DNA of 64,000 nt from the NCBI GenBank assembly GCA_004431415.1, contig QPMI01000494.1, positions 558,001 to 622,000 of the forward strand, given 5' to 3'. Within the stretch, counting starts at the first letter, position 1. Each line of letters opens with the position of its first letter. Source of the stretch: Cyanophora paradoxa. Taxonomy: Eukaryota > Glaucocystophyceae > Cyanophorales > Cyanophoraceae. Of this stretch, positions 12,911-27,600 are shown one piece after another. The position numbers and the translations under genes were made by a program. The notes under the pieces are model-generated. The model searched no databases, was not told the DNA's origin, and saw only the letters and a list, made by a program, of their open reading frames with translations.

Positions 12911-14258
12911 AATAGCAAAGCCCCACCCGGATCGAGCCGGCCGCCGGGCCGCGCCGTACTCCTCGAGTCGGCTTGCTCGAGCCGGCTCGCGTGGTCAGCA
13001 GCCCGGCTCGAGCTCGAGCCGCTCGGCCCCTCCGAGGCTCGGCCCGGCCCGGCCCGGCTCGAGCCGGCCCGGCTCGAGCCCCACCATTTAAGCTCTAGGT
13101 GCATGTACTGTAATGTACAGTGAATATTAATGTCAGTGATGTACTCGAGCTCAGTACGTAAACCCGAACTTCGGAACTCGGAACGTTCCCGGAATATTAA
13201 AAATTCTTGGGAACATGAACATTTCGGGTCCCATTTGCAGGGGGGCCCGCCGGGCTCGAGCCGCTGAGCCCGGCGCCGCCGGGCCGGCTCGGCTCGAGCC
13301 GAAGCATCCTCTAGCCCTTACTAGGCCCCTTAGTCGCCAGCCTAGCTAATCATAATCTAGCTGGATATCGATAGGGTACTAGTCTTGTGACTCTTGTAGG
13401 CTAAAGCCTAACCGTTAAACGGGCGCTTACCCCTACTAGTAGGCTAGCCGAGTGGGCCTAGTAGTATATGTACTAGTGGCATTCATTTGCCTGACTCTAG
13501 CCGACTAGGCTAGTAGGCTAGTTAGTAGTTACTAGTACATAGTACGGTACTACCGTAGTACTCGCCCGGTATACGTGCTACGGTACCGGTACCGTAGACT
13601 CCGTAGTACGTACAGTCTGTACAGACTGGTACAATACGTTTACGCCGTAGCCTAGTAGTACGGTAGGCGTACGCGCGAGCGGCGCGACTTCAAGGCTTAC
13701 CGTAGTACTAGTAGTACCGTAGTACGAGACTGTACAACTCACCGTGCCGGCGTGGGCCGCGTGGCATGATCGCGAGTCAATGAGTGAGTCACGACTCACG
13801 AGCCTCGGCCCCGGCGGACTCCCGGGACCGGAGTCCGACGGTCATCGTGGCGTGGCACGACTACGAGCCCGAGTCCGAGGCTCATCGATCACGATTGCCG
13901 CGGCACCTACGTATACTACTAGGCTACTAGGCTACTGCGGCTACTAGTATAGCCAGGAGCAGTCTGTCACAGTGTGTTGCTCCTGATTGACAGTTGATAC
14001 ATCAGCGATCGCAGTACATGTACTCGCATACCGGCAGCACTCGCACAGTACAGCGTACAGCTGCAGCACTCGCATACCGGAACGTTAACTCGGACAAGCG
14101 GCAAGCATATGGAAAACACATCCAGATCTAGAGGTGATTCGAGCATTTTCGTGCACACGCATAAACCTGCGTGCGCATATAATTCGTATGCATATACATG
14201 CATGTGCGCAGATCGTGCCGGCCGCGTCTTTCGATACGGCAGCAGCACTTGCTCAAAC

Positions 14259-17200
14259 ATGCATGTCTGGTTCTCTGTCATATGCATGCTACTACTGAGC
14301 ATCCAGCTGCAGTTCGTGGTGGCAACTGGCGCGTATGCTGCGCGACCCGACCCGAATCTTCTGCTCGAAGGCAAAAGTGCCGAAGAAGCCCAGCGCATTC
14401 GAGCGTTCTATGGGACGCTGGGCCATGCCGGACCGCCGAGCGCAGCAGCGAACATAGCAGGGATCAGTGCAAAGGCGTTCGATGCGGCCAAAGGCGCCGA
14501 CGCCTCGAATTCGCTTGTATTCGAGGACGATGTGGTCACAACAGACGAGTTTGGAAGGTCCACTCATACGTTATTGATCAATGTACTCCGAGGCTCGCAC
14601 TCATACGCATACAGGATGCAACGAGTCCGCTATCGGATTGAGAACCCGAACCCCAACTGCCTTGTCCTGGATCTCATCGAAACAGTCAGGGGCATTTCCT
14701 GCAAGCAGCTCTTCTTCGATACCGACGACGCGCCCGAATCAACTCTGTTGCTGATGACCTCGTCGCCTGGGGCAGCGGCCTCTCTAGCCTCTCACATCCG
14801 CCCCTTTAAAACTATCCTCCACGCCAGCTCTGAGTGGGGTTGCCTCCTGTCGGAGAGCGGATCGTCCAGCCCTCTCACGCTGCGAGTTATCGCTTTTCCG
14901 AAGACCGGGCGCGATTCCAGCGAGATTTACGTTCGGGTTATCCCGGCTGAAGTTGTGGTGCCTGCAGCTTGCTTTCTTTATTTGGCTTGCTTAATAAATG
15001 CGCTTTTTTGAATGAACGGTCCAATCACGTGGGAGCCGTATGCGCGTGCGCAGAGCTGCATGGACCGCCTCACGTTCAGTCTCGAGGATGCCCAGCTCTA
15101 CCGAGAGGGCCAAATGCCGTCACGGGCCGAGCGACGCAGGCGCAAGCTTCTAGCCGAGCAGCCCTTCAGCATGTTCCGCTGGAACAAGGTCAGAGCTAGA
15201 CATGCACACTCAATAACTACGTCATTTGATTCGACGCGATCATGAATGCTAATCATGATCTTCATGCGTCTGGTCAGGATGGGAACGGGAAAATCATCAA
15301 GGAAGATCTCCCAGTCGGGAAGGAGATGCTGGATGCTGACCTACAGTACAGGATGGAGGCCGAGGATGCCTTGGAATCGATCGCAAGCAAGTTCCCCGGC
15401 TACTCGGAACTCACGGGGCTGAGCTCCGCCATGAATGCAGCCGGCGCCGCTTCCTCGACGACGGCCAAGGCGCCCGCCGCCACACAAGCGAAAACAGACG
15501 CCGAAGCAGATGCCGAGGCGTCTCTTGTGTCCTTCCGCCTATCCTGCATCTCCTGCTTCGCGGAGGTCACGACCACGCTTGTAATAGACTGGGATCAGCA
15601 GGGAGAAGGTGCCATCTACTATAGATCTAGAGATACGGGGAAGTGCATCAGGCCAGTCGTCGTCTTATTCTTCCCGTTCAATCAGAATCTCCGACCTCCG
15701 CTCGAATGGGTGTAAAGCTCGTTGCCGCGGCGAACATAACGTTACAAGCCGTTCTGAGCATCAACGAGTACACGAAGGAAAAAGTCCTCGGCAGCTTCGA
15801 TACGGGGGAATGGACTGTCCCGTTAAGCGCGTTTGAAATTTCAGGAAACGTGGTCATGAAAGCGAAAGCGATTTTCCACAACTCTTTCAAAGTAAATTGA
15901 AATTTAATTGACCTTTAAAATCTTCCGTGGTCATTGACCTTTAATTATTTAAATTGCCTATCTGAGCTGCAATTGCATATCTCAGGCCGAAGCGCGGCTT
16001 ACGCTCGGAGCGTTCTTCTCTGGAGCTCTGGACGCGGGGCTTAAATGGAAGAAAAACGGCGGTTGGGAAGTGCGCAGCTACGGACATTAATATTTTAATT
16101 TGCAGCTAGCATTCGGATTCAAACCTACCGCAGACGTACTCGTCCAGCAAGTTGAATTGGGGTTTTGTACCCCCTAAACTGGACTTCCGCATGTCACGTG
16201 CATTTTTGGATTGTGATCATGATCTAGCGACTTTTACTCCTTTGACTAACAGCACGAATTGCACGCATAGGCTTATCGGCCTTTGCTGGGCTTGGTCCTG
16301 CAGTCGAGCTGAACGTCTACATGGGCCTTAAAAGGGTGCCCAAAAAACTCAAAACGGGATTGGAGTCGTTGACAGAGATCGGTTTCCGCGCGACGGGGGA
16401 GGCATCGCTGTACTACGGCCTTTCTGCGTCCGCGCAGCCTGTCGCGTCCTCGAGTTGCGCCGACTGCGTGCGTGAGGACATTCAACTTGGGTTCGAGAAC
16501 CTCTATCGATATCTGACTTATTCGAATTCCGATCTATTGGACTGATAAGACAGCCGCCAGGCTTTATCTTGCAAACGTCACTCGGTATAAAGCGGCCCTG
16601 AAGTTTGTTCGGCCGGACTTCTCGTATGAGCGAGATGACAGCACTCTAACTGGAGCGGTCATGGGAATTCTTTCGGATGTAGTAAGCTTTGGTACAGGCG
16701 GCGCCGTCCAGCTTCCGACGAGTATTAAAACCGTCGAGCACATCGTAGCGGAGGTGCAGTATGTTTTGAAGCACTTTCTTTCCAACTTGCAATCGTTTAA
16801 GGAATATATCCTATCATCGCGGGGCGCATGCGCAGCGCGAAGCGGGTAGTGTAGAGATTAACGTGATGTTCCCTGAACGTCCTATCCTCGCTCCGAGCTT
16901 CGCGGTTCTCAGAGGTCCGTTGGCGGGCTTTTCGTAGGCCGGAACAGGGGGTTGATGCATTGGCCTTCTAATCAAACTTTGCGCATGCGCATGCGCAGTA
17001 CCAAAGCTTGACCTCGAAGCACTGGAGGTCACGCTCAATGTGCGATCCAAGACCGGAAAATTCAATCCTGGAAATTTGCCGGCACCGAAATATCAGGCCG
17101 TAGTGGCTTTCACGACAGAATCACGCGCGTTCAAAATTCCTGTTATTTGTTCCCTGGGTATCTTGAACTGCGATGCGGCACCCGTTGTAAGCGGTAGGCG

Positions 17201-20200
17201 CTGAGTATGCGAACGCACGATATCTATTCAATCTTTGCTGAATCACAATATCTATTCAATCTTTTAAAAATTGTTCGCGCAGCCTATTCAGAGTCGTACT
17301 TGGCTGAGGCTCGCGTTGACGGGGCAAAAGTCATCATAACTGTCCCCGAGGACGTGTACGATGCTGGTTTTGGCTCCGTAATTGTCACGGTGCGTGTACG
17401 ATGTACTCGAAAGATGCCACGTGCACAATAGGAACCTCAATCTACTCTATTATAATTAAGCACTCACAAGCATTCTTACAGGCTCGGGACTACCTCGGTC
17501 AGTCTGTCTCGAGAGTCATCAACGTGATCGTTGAAAAACGTGCGCGCGCATGCACACGCGCAGTGCATATGGGTAGACACCCCTGCTAAAGCGCTCGCCA
17601 TGCATATGGGCTGCATGCGCAGCGCCTACATTGTCCCCGCAACGGCTGTCAATTACAACGCCCCTCGACCAAACTTTCTTCGATTTTATCGAGGTTCCAT
17701 TTCTCTGGTATTGGAAACAAATTTAGTCTAGGGAGTTGACTTCAGCTTTGCACGTTACGCAGGTTGACTCCGAGAGCTTCGAAGATGCGTTTAATGTCAA
17801 CTGGAAGTCGAAAGCATACATTCCTGTAGTGGAGGGGGTGACTTTCACTGTGCTGAGCTCTAACGAGGCGGTGGTGGATCCCGTCGACGTTGCTGTGGAG
17901 GACATGCACGCGCCTAAGGGATTCTGGACACACGAGTTTCTCTTCACAATCAAGGTGATCATGAATGCAAGCGCTCTTTTGATGTGTCTCGCTCATTCTT
18001 TCTTCAGGCAAAAAGCATCGGGAGGGCAATTCTGACTTTGATTGGCACAGACTTGAAGCACCAATCTTCTTCCATGACCATCACTGTTACTGTGACTGCT
18101 GGTGCTGCGTATTCCTGCCTTTGAGGGGCGCTTTCTCAGCTTTCCTCTCTCATCTCTAATCTGGAAGTTCGTCATCCAGCGTCTGGAGCCTCAAGATTCT
18201 GTGATGGGGTTCAGCATGTCCCTGTGGATCCGTCGGCTAAGTCGGGCCAGTTCGATGACGGAAGTAAGGAGGGCGGTAGGTACAATGTCGAAGATGTCGA
18301 CTATCTGCCGAACACGCGCTGCGGGTGGATTCTCAGTCCCAGTGGCACGCCCGGGAACATTCGGATGGTGGTCGACCTTGAAAAGGCACTGGGAGCAGGT
18401 GATTCGGTGCGGGTGAGCACATTCTTCGTTTCGTCTGAAATTCTGCTATCTAGATCAACGTTGCTAGGTATTCTCTGGGTTTTTCTTCAAATACGAAACC
18501 GTCTCTGAGCTATTTCCAACTGCGAAAACGCCGGCGTATTCATTCTTCACGCACGACAAACTTTTTGTGCTCTTCACCAGCGACGGGAGCGGACAGGGGA
18601 AAGGGTTCACACTCCGCTGGTGGAAACTTTGCGGCATGAACGAAGAGGTTCCCTTCCTCGCACCACAGGGAATGTCATGGGAAGCGCAAGCTGGTTCATC
18701 CGCCACCATCACCGACGGCAGGTGCTTGCGGATGCATATATCGCTCGTCAATTTCTAAACGTTAGCGTTAACGCCGTGTCGCTCTCATTTCAGCGGAGAT
18801 TGGTACAATTTCCTGGACGGTCTCGAGTGCTCTTTCACCATAAGACCTCCGTCCCGTTCGGGCTCTGTCATACTCGGCATTTCCAAAACTTCAAAAATCG
18901 GTCCGCAAATATATTTCATATCGATAAGTTGATTCCTGGCGTCATCAACACGATCGCTATTCTGTAAACAGGTGACGGAAAAATTGAAATATGTCTCGAC
19001 GAAACAGACCCAGCTTCCTGCTCGCCCACGATGCAACGTCCTTATCTAGGGACGTTCGCGCACACTATCGCGGCCTCTTCATCCTTTGCGCACGTTCTTT
19101 CTTCGACAGCGGACAGTCAGATAATCCTTTCGTCTTCTAGCCTTCCTTCGAAGTTAGTCGTCAAGTTTCAAGCAGGAAGCATTGCTGCTGCCGGCTTCAC
19201 TGTCTACCTGCACCAACGTAATTGTCCTCTTTGAATGTCTTTGCAACACATATTTCGTAACACCGAATACCGATCAGTTTGCGACTCGCATCCGGAATCC
19301 ACTCCTCTGGAGTTCACAGGCTCAGTGACGAGCGGTGTTATAACCGACGGCACCAGTAACGAGTACGAAGACACCATGCTTTATCTGAACGGCATGAGCT
19401 GTGGCTGGAGGATTCAGCCTCCAGCTTCACTATCAAACAGGGGACGAGTGCTATTTTACTTGCAGGATTTCGATGTTGAACCAGGTGCGCGGCTAGCACT
19501 GCTGCTGTCTGTGCAGCGCGCACGTGCCTGTAGTTAGATACTTGTGCACTCATAATTAGTGCGCGATACCCTGGACGCAGATATCGAGACGGATATTCTA
19601 AGAATCACAGAAGGAGACAACGTGGTCTCTTTAGTTGGCAGCATACACGATTTGACCACAACCAGGTGCACATGAACATGCCTTAAGTTACAACACGCGC
19701 GCGTCACAATTTGGCTAATTATGTTTTCGAATTACAGATTTGTGTTTGACGGACTGAAATCCATCGACATCACATTTTCGAGCGACTCTCAGAACAGATA
19801 TGCTGGCTTCACGATTTCGTGGTTCCGCGTATGCAACGGAACGTACGCAATGACGGCTTCCAGTGGAAAACTAAGCGATGGGAGCGGCCGATTGGAGCAC
19901 CAGCCAAATACGACGTGTACTTGGTCTGGAACTTCACACACGTTCGCTTTCTTTTGTCGCACATACTAAACTTCAGATTATCACAGGATAATCAACAGCG
20001 TGGCGGACTCCCCTATTGAGCTCACCGTTACAAGTTTCGACTCACCTCCAAATCATGCCTTCCTCCGGGTGAGCTCACAAGAATATTTCTTTATCTGCAC
20101 GCATTGCCCTTATGAAGCATGCACGGCAAGGTGTACGACGGCCACTCAACCCAGCACCCTCTGCTGAACATTACGACTGGTAACCCTAGCGTGCCGTTCA

Positions 20201-23125
20201 CCATTCGCTCGACAAATTCTACAATGTTGGTCGAGTGGATAGCCGACGCGTACTACGACGAATTCCGGGACGGATTTGAGGCCGAGTTTAAAGAAGGTCG
20301 GCAGATTCACAATCGAAGCTCTTGAGTCTTAGGCTGAAGCTGGAGAATGCACAGTTGTCCAAGCACCGCACTGCCGAAAGAAGACGATTATTTACAGCCC
20401 GACGGGCACGATATCAGACGGCTCCGGTAACGACGTTTACGCTCCTTACACGTTCTGCGAATGGTGCGAATGATCCGCGGTCCTACCGCTTTGCGTCGTA
20501 ACCATATTCTCCTATAGGGAGTTCCGCCTGGGTGTCCGGGCCTCTGGCGTGCTCGTATTTGTTTTCACTGCTTTGGACACTGAGCAAAACGCCGACATCA
20601 TTAGCTTCTTCGAAGGCAAGCTCTGCCAACCCTCGCTGTCGCGTTAGCGATTTCGCTTTTGAACGATAGCAACATGAATATGAATTGATCTGATCCGCTC
20701 ATGGATTTTATTCATCAGGTGACGAGCCGTATCCCTCACGAAACATTTCCGGGAGGCTGTCGGGATTTGTCCCGCTTCTACATCGAACCTCAGGGACTTC
20801 TGTGCGCGTTAGGTTCACTTCGAACGCCAAAGTCAACAAGCAGGGATTCGAGGCCAGATATTATGTGGTCCAATATTGCGAGCCACTCACGCGTCTGAAC
20901 GCAACCTTCGAAAAGAAAAATCTTACTGATGGATCGGGGCTCGCCCTCTATGCCGACTACACTTCCTGCGATTGGTGCAGTTGTTTTGCATCTGATACTG
21001 AAGCTTGCTGTAAGTGTACACGCACAGGTTAATTGTGAGTGAAAGAGGCGGGCGCGTTCAGATCGAGTTCACCATGCTAGATATCGAGAAAGAAGCCGAC
21101 ACAGTGGAGATTTTTGATGGATCTAGTCCCTCCAAATCACCTTTAGCCCGGCTTTCGGGCACACTCGCAAGCCAGAACCGCACCTTGTTTAGCTCCTCTC
21201 CTGACGTCTCAGCACTCACTATCCGCTTCAAAAGCGGTCCGCTCAACCGTGGTCAAGGGTTTGCCCTTCGGTACTGGGAGCTGCCGCCTCAAAAACCGTG
21301 GTGCAATTTGACAACGACGCTCACGGCCGCGGAGGGTGCCTTTGATGATGGATCTGGGGGCGAGAATTACGCGAGCAACACCAGCTGCTCGTGGCTCATC
21401 ACCCCACCGTATCGAGGCTCTATCATTCTGAACTTCACCATGCTAGACACGGAGACCGGTGCAGATGTCGTGCGAATCTACGATGGGCGCAGCCCCGAGG
21501 GGCTACTTATTGGGCTGCTATCTGGGCAATCACAAGGGTCTAAAGCGCCCGTCGTCGTCGCATCTTCTGGCGCTGCATTTGTCGTGTTTACGTCAGATCA
21601 GTCTAGAACCGGGCAGGGATTCTATGCAACCTACAAAACAGGTGTTGTGAGAACTACATTAATCAAAATTGTCTGCTTGTTACTTATCATGAACCCCACA
21701 GATGCCAAGGCATGTAGTGGAAGCCAAGAATTAAAGATACCTATGGTCGGCGAAGCCGTTTCATTTGAGAGCAATAGTCTTCACAGTCTGTTCACCTATG
21801 TCTCTGGATCCTCCTGTTCGTGGTGCGCTTACTTATAATTATTTGCTGTCTTTAAAAATATCGATACCGATTGGGACGGCTTTTAAATCATTCGACGCCG
21901 TAGGAACATCACAGGACCTGAAGACTCGTCGCTTGTATTCGTGTTGAGGACGCTCTCCACCGAAAAAGAGCAAGACATCTTGCGGGTTCGTGATTGATTG
22001 CGTGAAAGTTTCAGATCTAGATATCGACTCTCCGCAATCGCGGGTAATTATAACCTCGAGGTTGCAGGTCATTGGATCCACTGCGCTCCTAGGGTTCTCA
22101 GCCGCGTCTTCGACGGCAGTAAAAGCGACGAATGACTCCACCTCTGCACCCGCAGCCGCGGGAAACCGAACTGTTGCAATTGGCGACCGTGAGCTTCTGA
22201 TGAGTGTCTCGGGTGCTTGCATTTTGTTTCTTTAGACAGACCTAGGCTGTCCGTCTCTGACACAGCTTGCGAACTATACAGGCTCGCTTGACATCTCGCG
22301 CCTTCCGCCACCGGTCCAATCGCTCTCGAACCGCCTCGCGATCGAGTTCAACACCAATGACGCCATTCAGTCGGGCGGTTTCGGGGCCAGCGTGCTAGCA
22401 GTAAAAGCACTCAAAGTTTATGCCGAAGACTTGCGGCTCGCCGATCCCGCGTCTTCCGTCCTTTTACTTTCTCTTGATGCAAATTTCGACACATGGACGA
22501 ACGCTGAAAATACCAAGGTGACTTGATTGCGAACCTCGAGCACCCGATCCGGATCCGCGTCTTTGTAAGCAAGGGTATCTCGCATACCCAGATACTCGAA
22601 GCACTGGCAACCGTCACCAACACCAACGTAACGCGCTTCAAGATCCTTAGTTTCCGGCGGGGCTCCGTCGTTCTCACGGCAAGTCATGTTTCCAATATTT
22701 TAAAGCTGTGCGGCGCGTTTCTCTAATGGGGAATGGTTTCGCATGCGTAGCTCGAGGTGAAAGAGGTGGCCGGCGCCGGGGTAAATGGGACAGCCACAGC
22801 CGCGGATCTCGCCGTTCTCATTCAACTGCGTGCCCTTACTGGGGCCCTCGTCCTGGCCGGAATGAAAGTCACAGGTGTCCAGATGGCCGCCCGAGGCGTT
22901 CTGACAGTTCGGACCGCCGAAGCCGTAACCGTCGACGTCGGGGGTGGCTTATCCATCCCTACGCCTACACCTGCAGCGGCCTCGAGCTCGGGTGGATCTT
23001 CCGGGCCGCCCGTGGCCATCATAGCCGGTGTCATTGGCGGAGTGGTGGTAGTCATCATCGTGATTGCTGCGGTCGTACTGGTCGCCCGCAGGCGTTCAGC
23101 TGTTGCTCCTGTACATCCCGGCTAA
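14259..23125 (+). CDS. Type I membrane protein with eight CUB-like repeats
   Basis: A start at 14259 gives a signal peptide (FSVICMLLLSIQLQFVV, cleavage near GAYA); an in-frame ATG at 14109 would bury it. The first part (14.3-18.0 kb) is a beta-rich ectodomain with cysteine motifs (CISCF near 15.55 kb, CADC near 16.46 kb) and an Ig/cadherin-like strand pattern (VIVTARDYLGQSV after splicing at 17.39/17.48 kb). Eight CUB-like repeats follow at 18.2-22.2 kb, with the signature DGSG...Y...C.W and D.E...D.V.IYDG; the clearest are at 21.03-21.30 and 21.30-21.65 kb. A membrane-proximal domain (22.25-22.95 kb, GISHTQILEALATV) leads to one helix (VAIIAGVIGGVVVVIIVIAA) and a short RRR tail ending at 23125. 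CUB domains bind proteins or glycans in a calcium-dependent way; the ligand is unknown. The gene is divergent from the STAND gene and tail-to-tail with its paralogue. Confidence 0.85.
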
Positions 23126-24689
23126 ATTTGAAGAGCAGTACGCCCCGCAGCCGCGCAGGCCCCGGGCCCCCCTCCCCCCGCCCTCCTCCCCCCCCTCCTA
23201 CTCCCCCCTCCTACTCCCCCCCTCCCGCCCTCATACTCTGAATAATATTGAATCCGGATCCCTCTAGGGCAGCGGCTATCTTTTGAAGTCAAAGTAAAAT
23301 TTAAGCTTACAAGGGTAATGAAACAATTGCGATGGATGAATACTGTGGTGCTGCGGGACTCATGGCCGAGAGTCGCGGGTGTCCTGATCGGGGCCATGAT
23401 CACCCGATCGCGACGAGGGTCCGGAGCCCCGCCACGGCGACGACCTGGACGGAGCGCGCGGATAACGCCCTGCGTTTCTCGATAAGTGACAGAAGATCTA
23501 GCTATAGATGTAGAGCGCATGGAATTTCGCGCCCCGTCCACGCCCAAGCTCCTTAAGCTTGTGCGGCAGAACTCTCTGCCGCAGTGCCGCCTCGGCGATG
23601 ATCATGACACGCCCCCGCGCGAACGCGCCGCCTGGACAGCACAACTTGCAACGTCCTCGCAGGCCCGCCGGCGCCAAACTTCCAGACCCTGGCGCGGCCG
23701 ATCTCGACGCCGCCCCCGGTTCCTGTCCCGCTTTAAATTCCCCGGCTGAGCGCGCGATCGCAATGCATACATATGCGCTACCTGCAGATGCACTCCCCAA
23801 CGCCCGACGCCCCGCCTTCGACTGACTGTACATGTACATATGCAACGATTGTGGGGTACTTCGAAGTGCACCACGCTGGATCCCCCCAGGACCCCAGGGC
23901 CATGCCCCCACCCCTTCGAATTCGAATTCTCTTCCGCGGTCTGGGACCAAGGGCATACTCTCTCTGCGGCCCGTCGACCTAATCATAAATTAAAGCCCTC
24001 CTCGACCGCACTAGTACTTCTCCCCTCCGTCGGCTGGAGCTCTGCTTCCTCACTGCCTCGCGCGCCCCCTTCCCGTCGGCCCCCCTTCCCTCCTCCCCCC
24101 CCCCCCGCCCCCTTCCCCTGGAGAGGATTTGCATTAGCACACAACAACAACTACTAGGAGTTTCACATCGCCCAATTTATCTCTCCGACTAGATAACACT
24201 GAGGACCGTCGAGTGCTGTGCTCTGTCTAAGTGATGAGAAATTCTATCTACGTCCTATATCTACAAATGGGGCGAGAGGCCGAAAGATACACCTGCAGAA
24301 AAAGCCCAGCGCCCTACGCAGACCGATGACCCCCCCCCCCCCCCCCCGTTCCCCCCCGCTCATGCGTTCTACCCCACCGTCGCTCCTGCTCCGTACGCCC
24401 AGCTCCCCGCCACCCTGCAGCGCACCGTGCGGCACGCTGCAGCTGGCACGCAAAGCCCCACCGCGAAGTTGAATTGATGGTTTAATTGCAAAGCTCAGAA
24501 ATCGGACAGAATGCTTGAACTTGCATTACGAACGACAGTTAGCTGTACATGTTGTGGATAGATATCGATATCATGCGTTCTTGCGCCTGCAGCTGGCTCT
24601 GTTAAATTTGCGGGTGAGCTCGAGGTTCGGCAAAATGAGATCATTTCCGAACTTCATGATCACGTCGTCGCAATCGATATTTAGGAAAT
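23126..24689. other. Convergent intergenic region, C-rich and low complexity
   Basis: Lies between the 3' ends of the two paralogous receptor genes. It holds C/T-rich runs (23160-23235, 24050-24120) and an uninterrupted C tract at about 24330-24347. I see no exon with coding character; open frames here are compositional. Confidence 0.5.
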
Positions 24690-27600
24690 TCAATGGGCCG
24701 CCACCGGAGGCACGGCCGCGTTGGCGTCGACTCGGACTTGGACTGGTTCGACTTGGACTCGGGCAGGCTCGACCCTGGCGGCTGGGGCCACGGCGCGCGA
24801 CCGCCTGCCTCGCATGACGAAGAAGACCGCAACGCCCACAATGATTGCCACTCCGACAACCGAGCCGACAACTGCGAGCACGCGTGCACGCGACAAAATC
24901 ATGAGATCTAAATCTAGAGCTCGAATTCGAAATTGAATGCAGAAGCATCCGCACCGGCACCGGCGATGACGCCCGCGTTGGAGCTGCCCGAGCCCCCACC
25001 CCCGCCTCCGCCTGCAGTTCCGGCCGGGACCGCGCCGCCGGTCGGGTTGACGGACGCTTTCACCGTCTGCACCGCCATGCCATAATTGTCGTCCAGAGCC
25101 GTCACGCTGATCTGCGACCGGGGGCCGGGATCGTTGAGACGTGATCGGCTTCCAGCTGCGAGTGCATGCGCAGCGCTGCAGCTGGCTGTGGGTGTCGTAT
25201 ATAAATGCATAAATGCATGCATGTGGACCGGTCCGCGCGCGGCGGCCGGGCGGGGAGTGGCTCACATCCACGTTTCCGGCCTTCAACGCCATGGATGAGT
25301 TGACCTCGAGCGAGTAGGCAGCGTCTGCCAGAAGTGCTCTGCCACCAAGAAGTGCTGCGCATAAACAGGCGTCAAAAGTCATCAATCCGGATAGTATACA
25401 ATCATAGATTACATGATCAGGCTGGCTAGCGCTGCCGCACCCTTCTTACAAGTAATAGCGCTGTTTGGAAGAATGGTTTCGTCGCCGCTCTTCGCGGTGC
25501 ACTCTGCGAAATCGCTGATTATTATATCGCTCCAGAAACAAACGTAAACTTCATGATATATATTAACAATAGCATATGCAATGGGCAATAGAAATATTTG
25601 TATGAGCGCAATTAAATGCGAATGCGCGCAACCGAACTTCAAATGCAATCTCAAATGTGTGTATGCGCGCCTACAATCGAGGATGTGGTTGTAAAAGTGA
25701 GGCCAAGCGACTGCTTCGCGCCGCCAACAGCTGTGATGGAAGTCTCGCCCCCTGCAGTCGCCTTTACCGCAGGCGCTGTCCGTTTTTGCAAGTGGCATTG
25801 TCAGTGAGCATGCGCAGCGCGCTCGGCGTGGAAAGAGGTCACGATCGAGCGGAGAGACTGCACCGGCGATGGTTGTGACACCCACGGCATCGCCCGTTGT
25901 GGGGAAATTGCGCGCCAGGAGAACCACCGTACCCGTGTTGATAGGATCGACCACCTGGAAGCCTCCCAGCGTAATGGCTTCGCTGGTAGCGGTGAAAGAA
26001 GCCTGCGAAACTTCAGATGTCTGGATCTCAGCGTAGGGATACCTACAGTTAGCGCGTACCTCGGGACTGCGCGACATAGTGACCTTCACGTCGTTCATGC
26101 CATCGGCCCTCTTCGTCACCTATCGAGATTGTAGTTCTGATCAGTAGATGGCATTATTTATTTTGAAGGCAAGGCCGCGGACCTCTGCCTTTACTTGACC
26201 GAGCAAAGCAACAGTCGGGACCACATTCAACTTACCAAGCGCCACGATTTCGAAGTCTGCGCTCAGCCCAACAATGGCCTCGGCAGTTCCGCCTGCACAT
26301 ACACGCGTGGAATATGATATTAGACGCGCGGATCTATATGCGTAGTGCAAGCTTAAAGGTAATCTATAACGTGAACAGTTCTGCTTTCGATTTCGTACCG
26401 AGAGCGACTCCAAACTTGCACACTGGCGGTGTCCACGATGAAGTGTAGGTAAAGTACGGTGAAAATGTATCCACGACGCCGCTCTTGTAATCTTTCGAGT
26501 TGCGGAACTCCACTCCAACCTGAGCACTCAGCTGCACGCGAATATGTGTGCATGAGTTGATTTAATCTCCAAATGACGGGCCCGGGGTCCACATCGATGT
26601 CGAGGTTGATCGAATATTAATAGGGACATGACCGCACCGATGCGCCGGCCTGAAGGAGAGCCTTTGCCTTGAGCCCGGGAGCCTCCGCCTCCATGACCGC
26701 CTTGGGCTTCAGAGTCCCCTCGACCGACACCCCGGCGCCGAAGATTTTGAATCTGAGATCGACGCATTATGTCAAGGAAAGAGCTAGCTATATAGATCAT
26801 GCCGAAAGTCAATGTATAAAGTAAATGGTACCCGGCTAAGGTGATGGGCTTCGGTGTGAGTCCAGCTGCCGACTACGCATGCGCGTGCACGCGCATGATC
26901 GCGAATCAGGATGATCGATATCACGAAAAACCTATCGCTGCATAATGACTCGTTTACTAAATACGCACAAGCAAATCTATACTGGCTTTGATCTTTGGAG
27001 AATCGATATCCAGCTGGAACTGTACGTGTGCAAGCTGTTAGCTTCTGTGCATGAAGCGAGATCAAAACTATTCCATAAATTAGAACAGATACTCACGTCG
27101 ACATTGAACGCTAGCGTCCCGTCCAGATGCATCCTGGCATAGGCAGAGGCTCGAGATCAGAACAGGCGCTAACGCTAGTTATATATTTGGGCTCGCAACA
27201 ACAAAAATCGTTACGGACCTGAAATACTTGATGCGACCCCCCGTACTTGTCCAGATGAGAGTGACTTCCATGGATACTCCTGCGTAGGCTGCAAGTACAA
27301 AGATAGCGGTCAGACTGACACAATCGATTGCGATAAGTTTACCGCGGTTATATAATTACGATTGCGCGCGCATTATTGAGATGGCGGTCAAACTGATGCG
27401 ATCGATCGCGATACCGCGGCTACAATTTCAATTGCGCGCGCATTAAACTGCGCATGTCTGCAACGTGTTTATACGTATATATACGTACCGAAGCAGTTCT
27501 TGCAGGCCATGTCCACTCCGCTGCCGCACTGAAGTCAATTTGATATCGATTCCGAGAACTTTTAATTTGAGTCCTATGTGTGGATATAAAGCGATTTGAA

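Larger units (their letters stand above)
9600..14100. repeat. Palindrome-rich intergenic region
   Basis: No exon is recognisable between the divergent STAND and CUB-receptor genes. The sequence is dominated by short self-complementary words (GTAC, CTAG, TCGA, CATG) joined into motifs such as CTACGGTAGTACTAGTACC, especially at 9.6-10.0 and 13.3-13.95 kb. Blocks of alternating GGCCCGG/CTCGAGCC lie at 12.95-13.3 kb. The 1.88-kb inverted-repeat element sits inside. Any promoters of the two flanking genes must lie in the outer parts, but I see no convincing core element. Confidence 0.6.
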
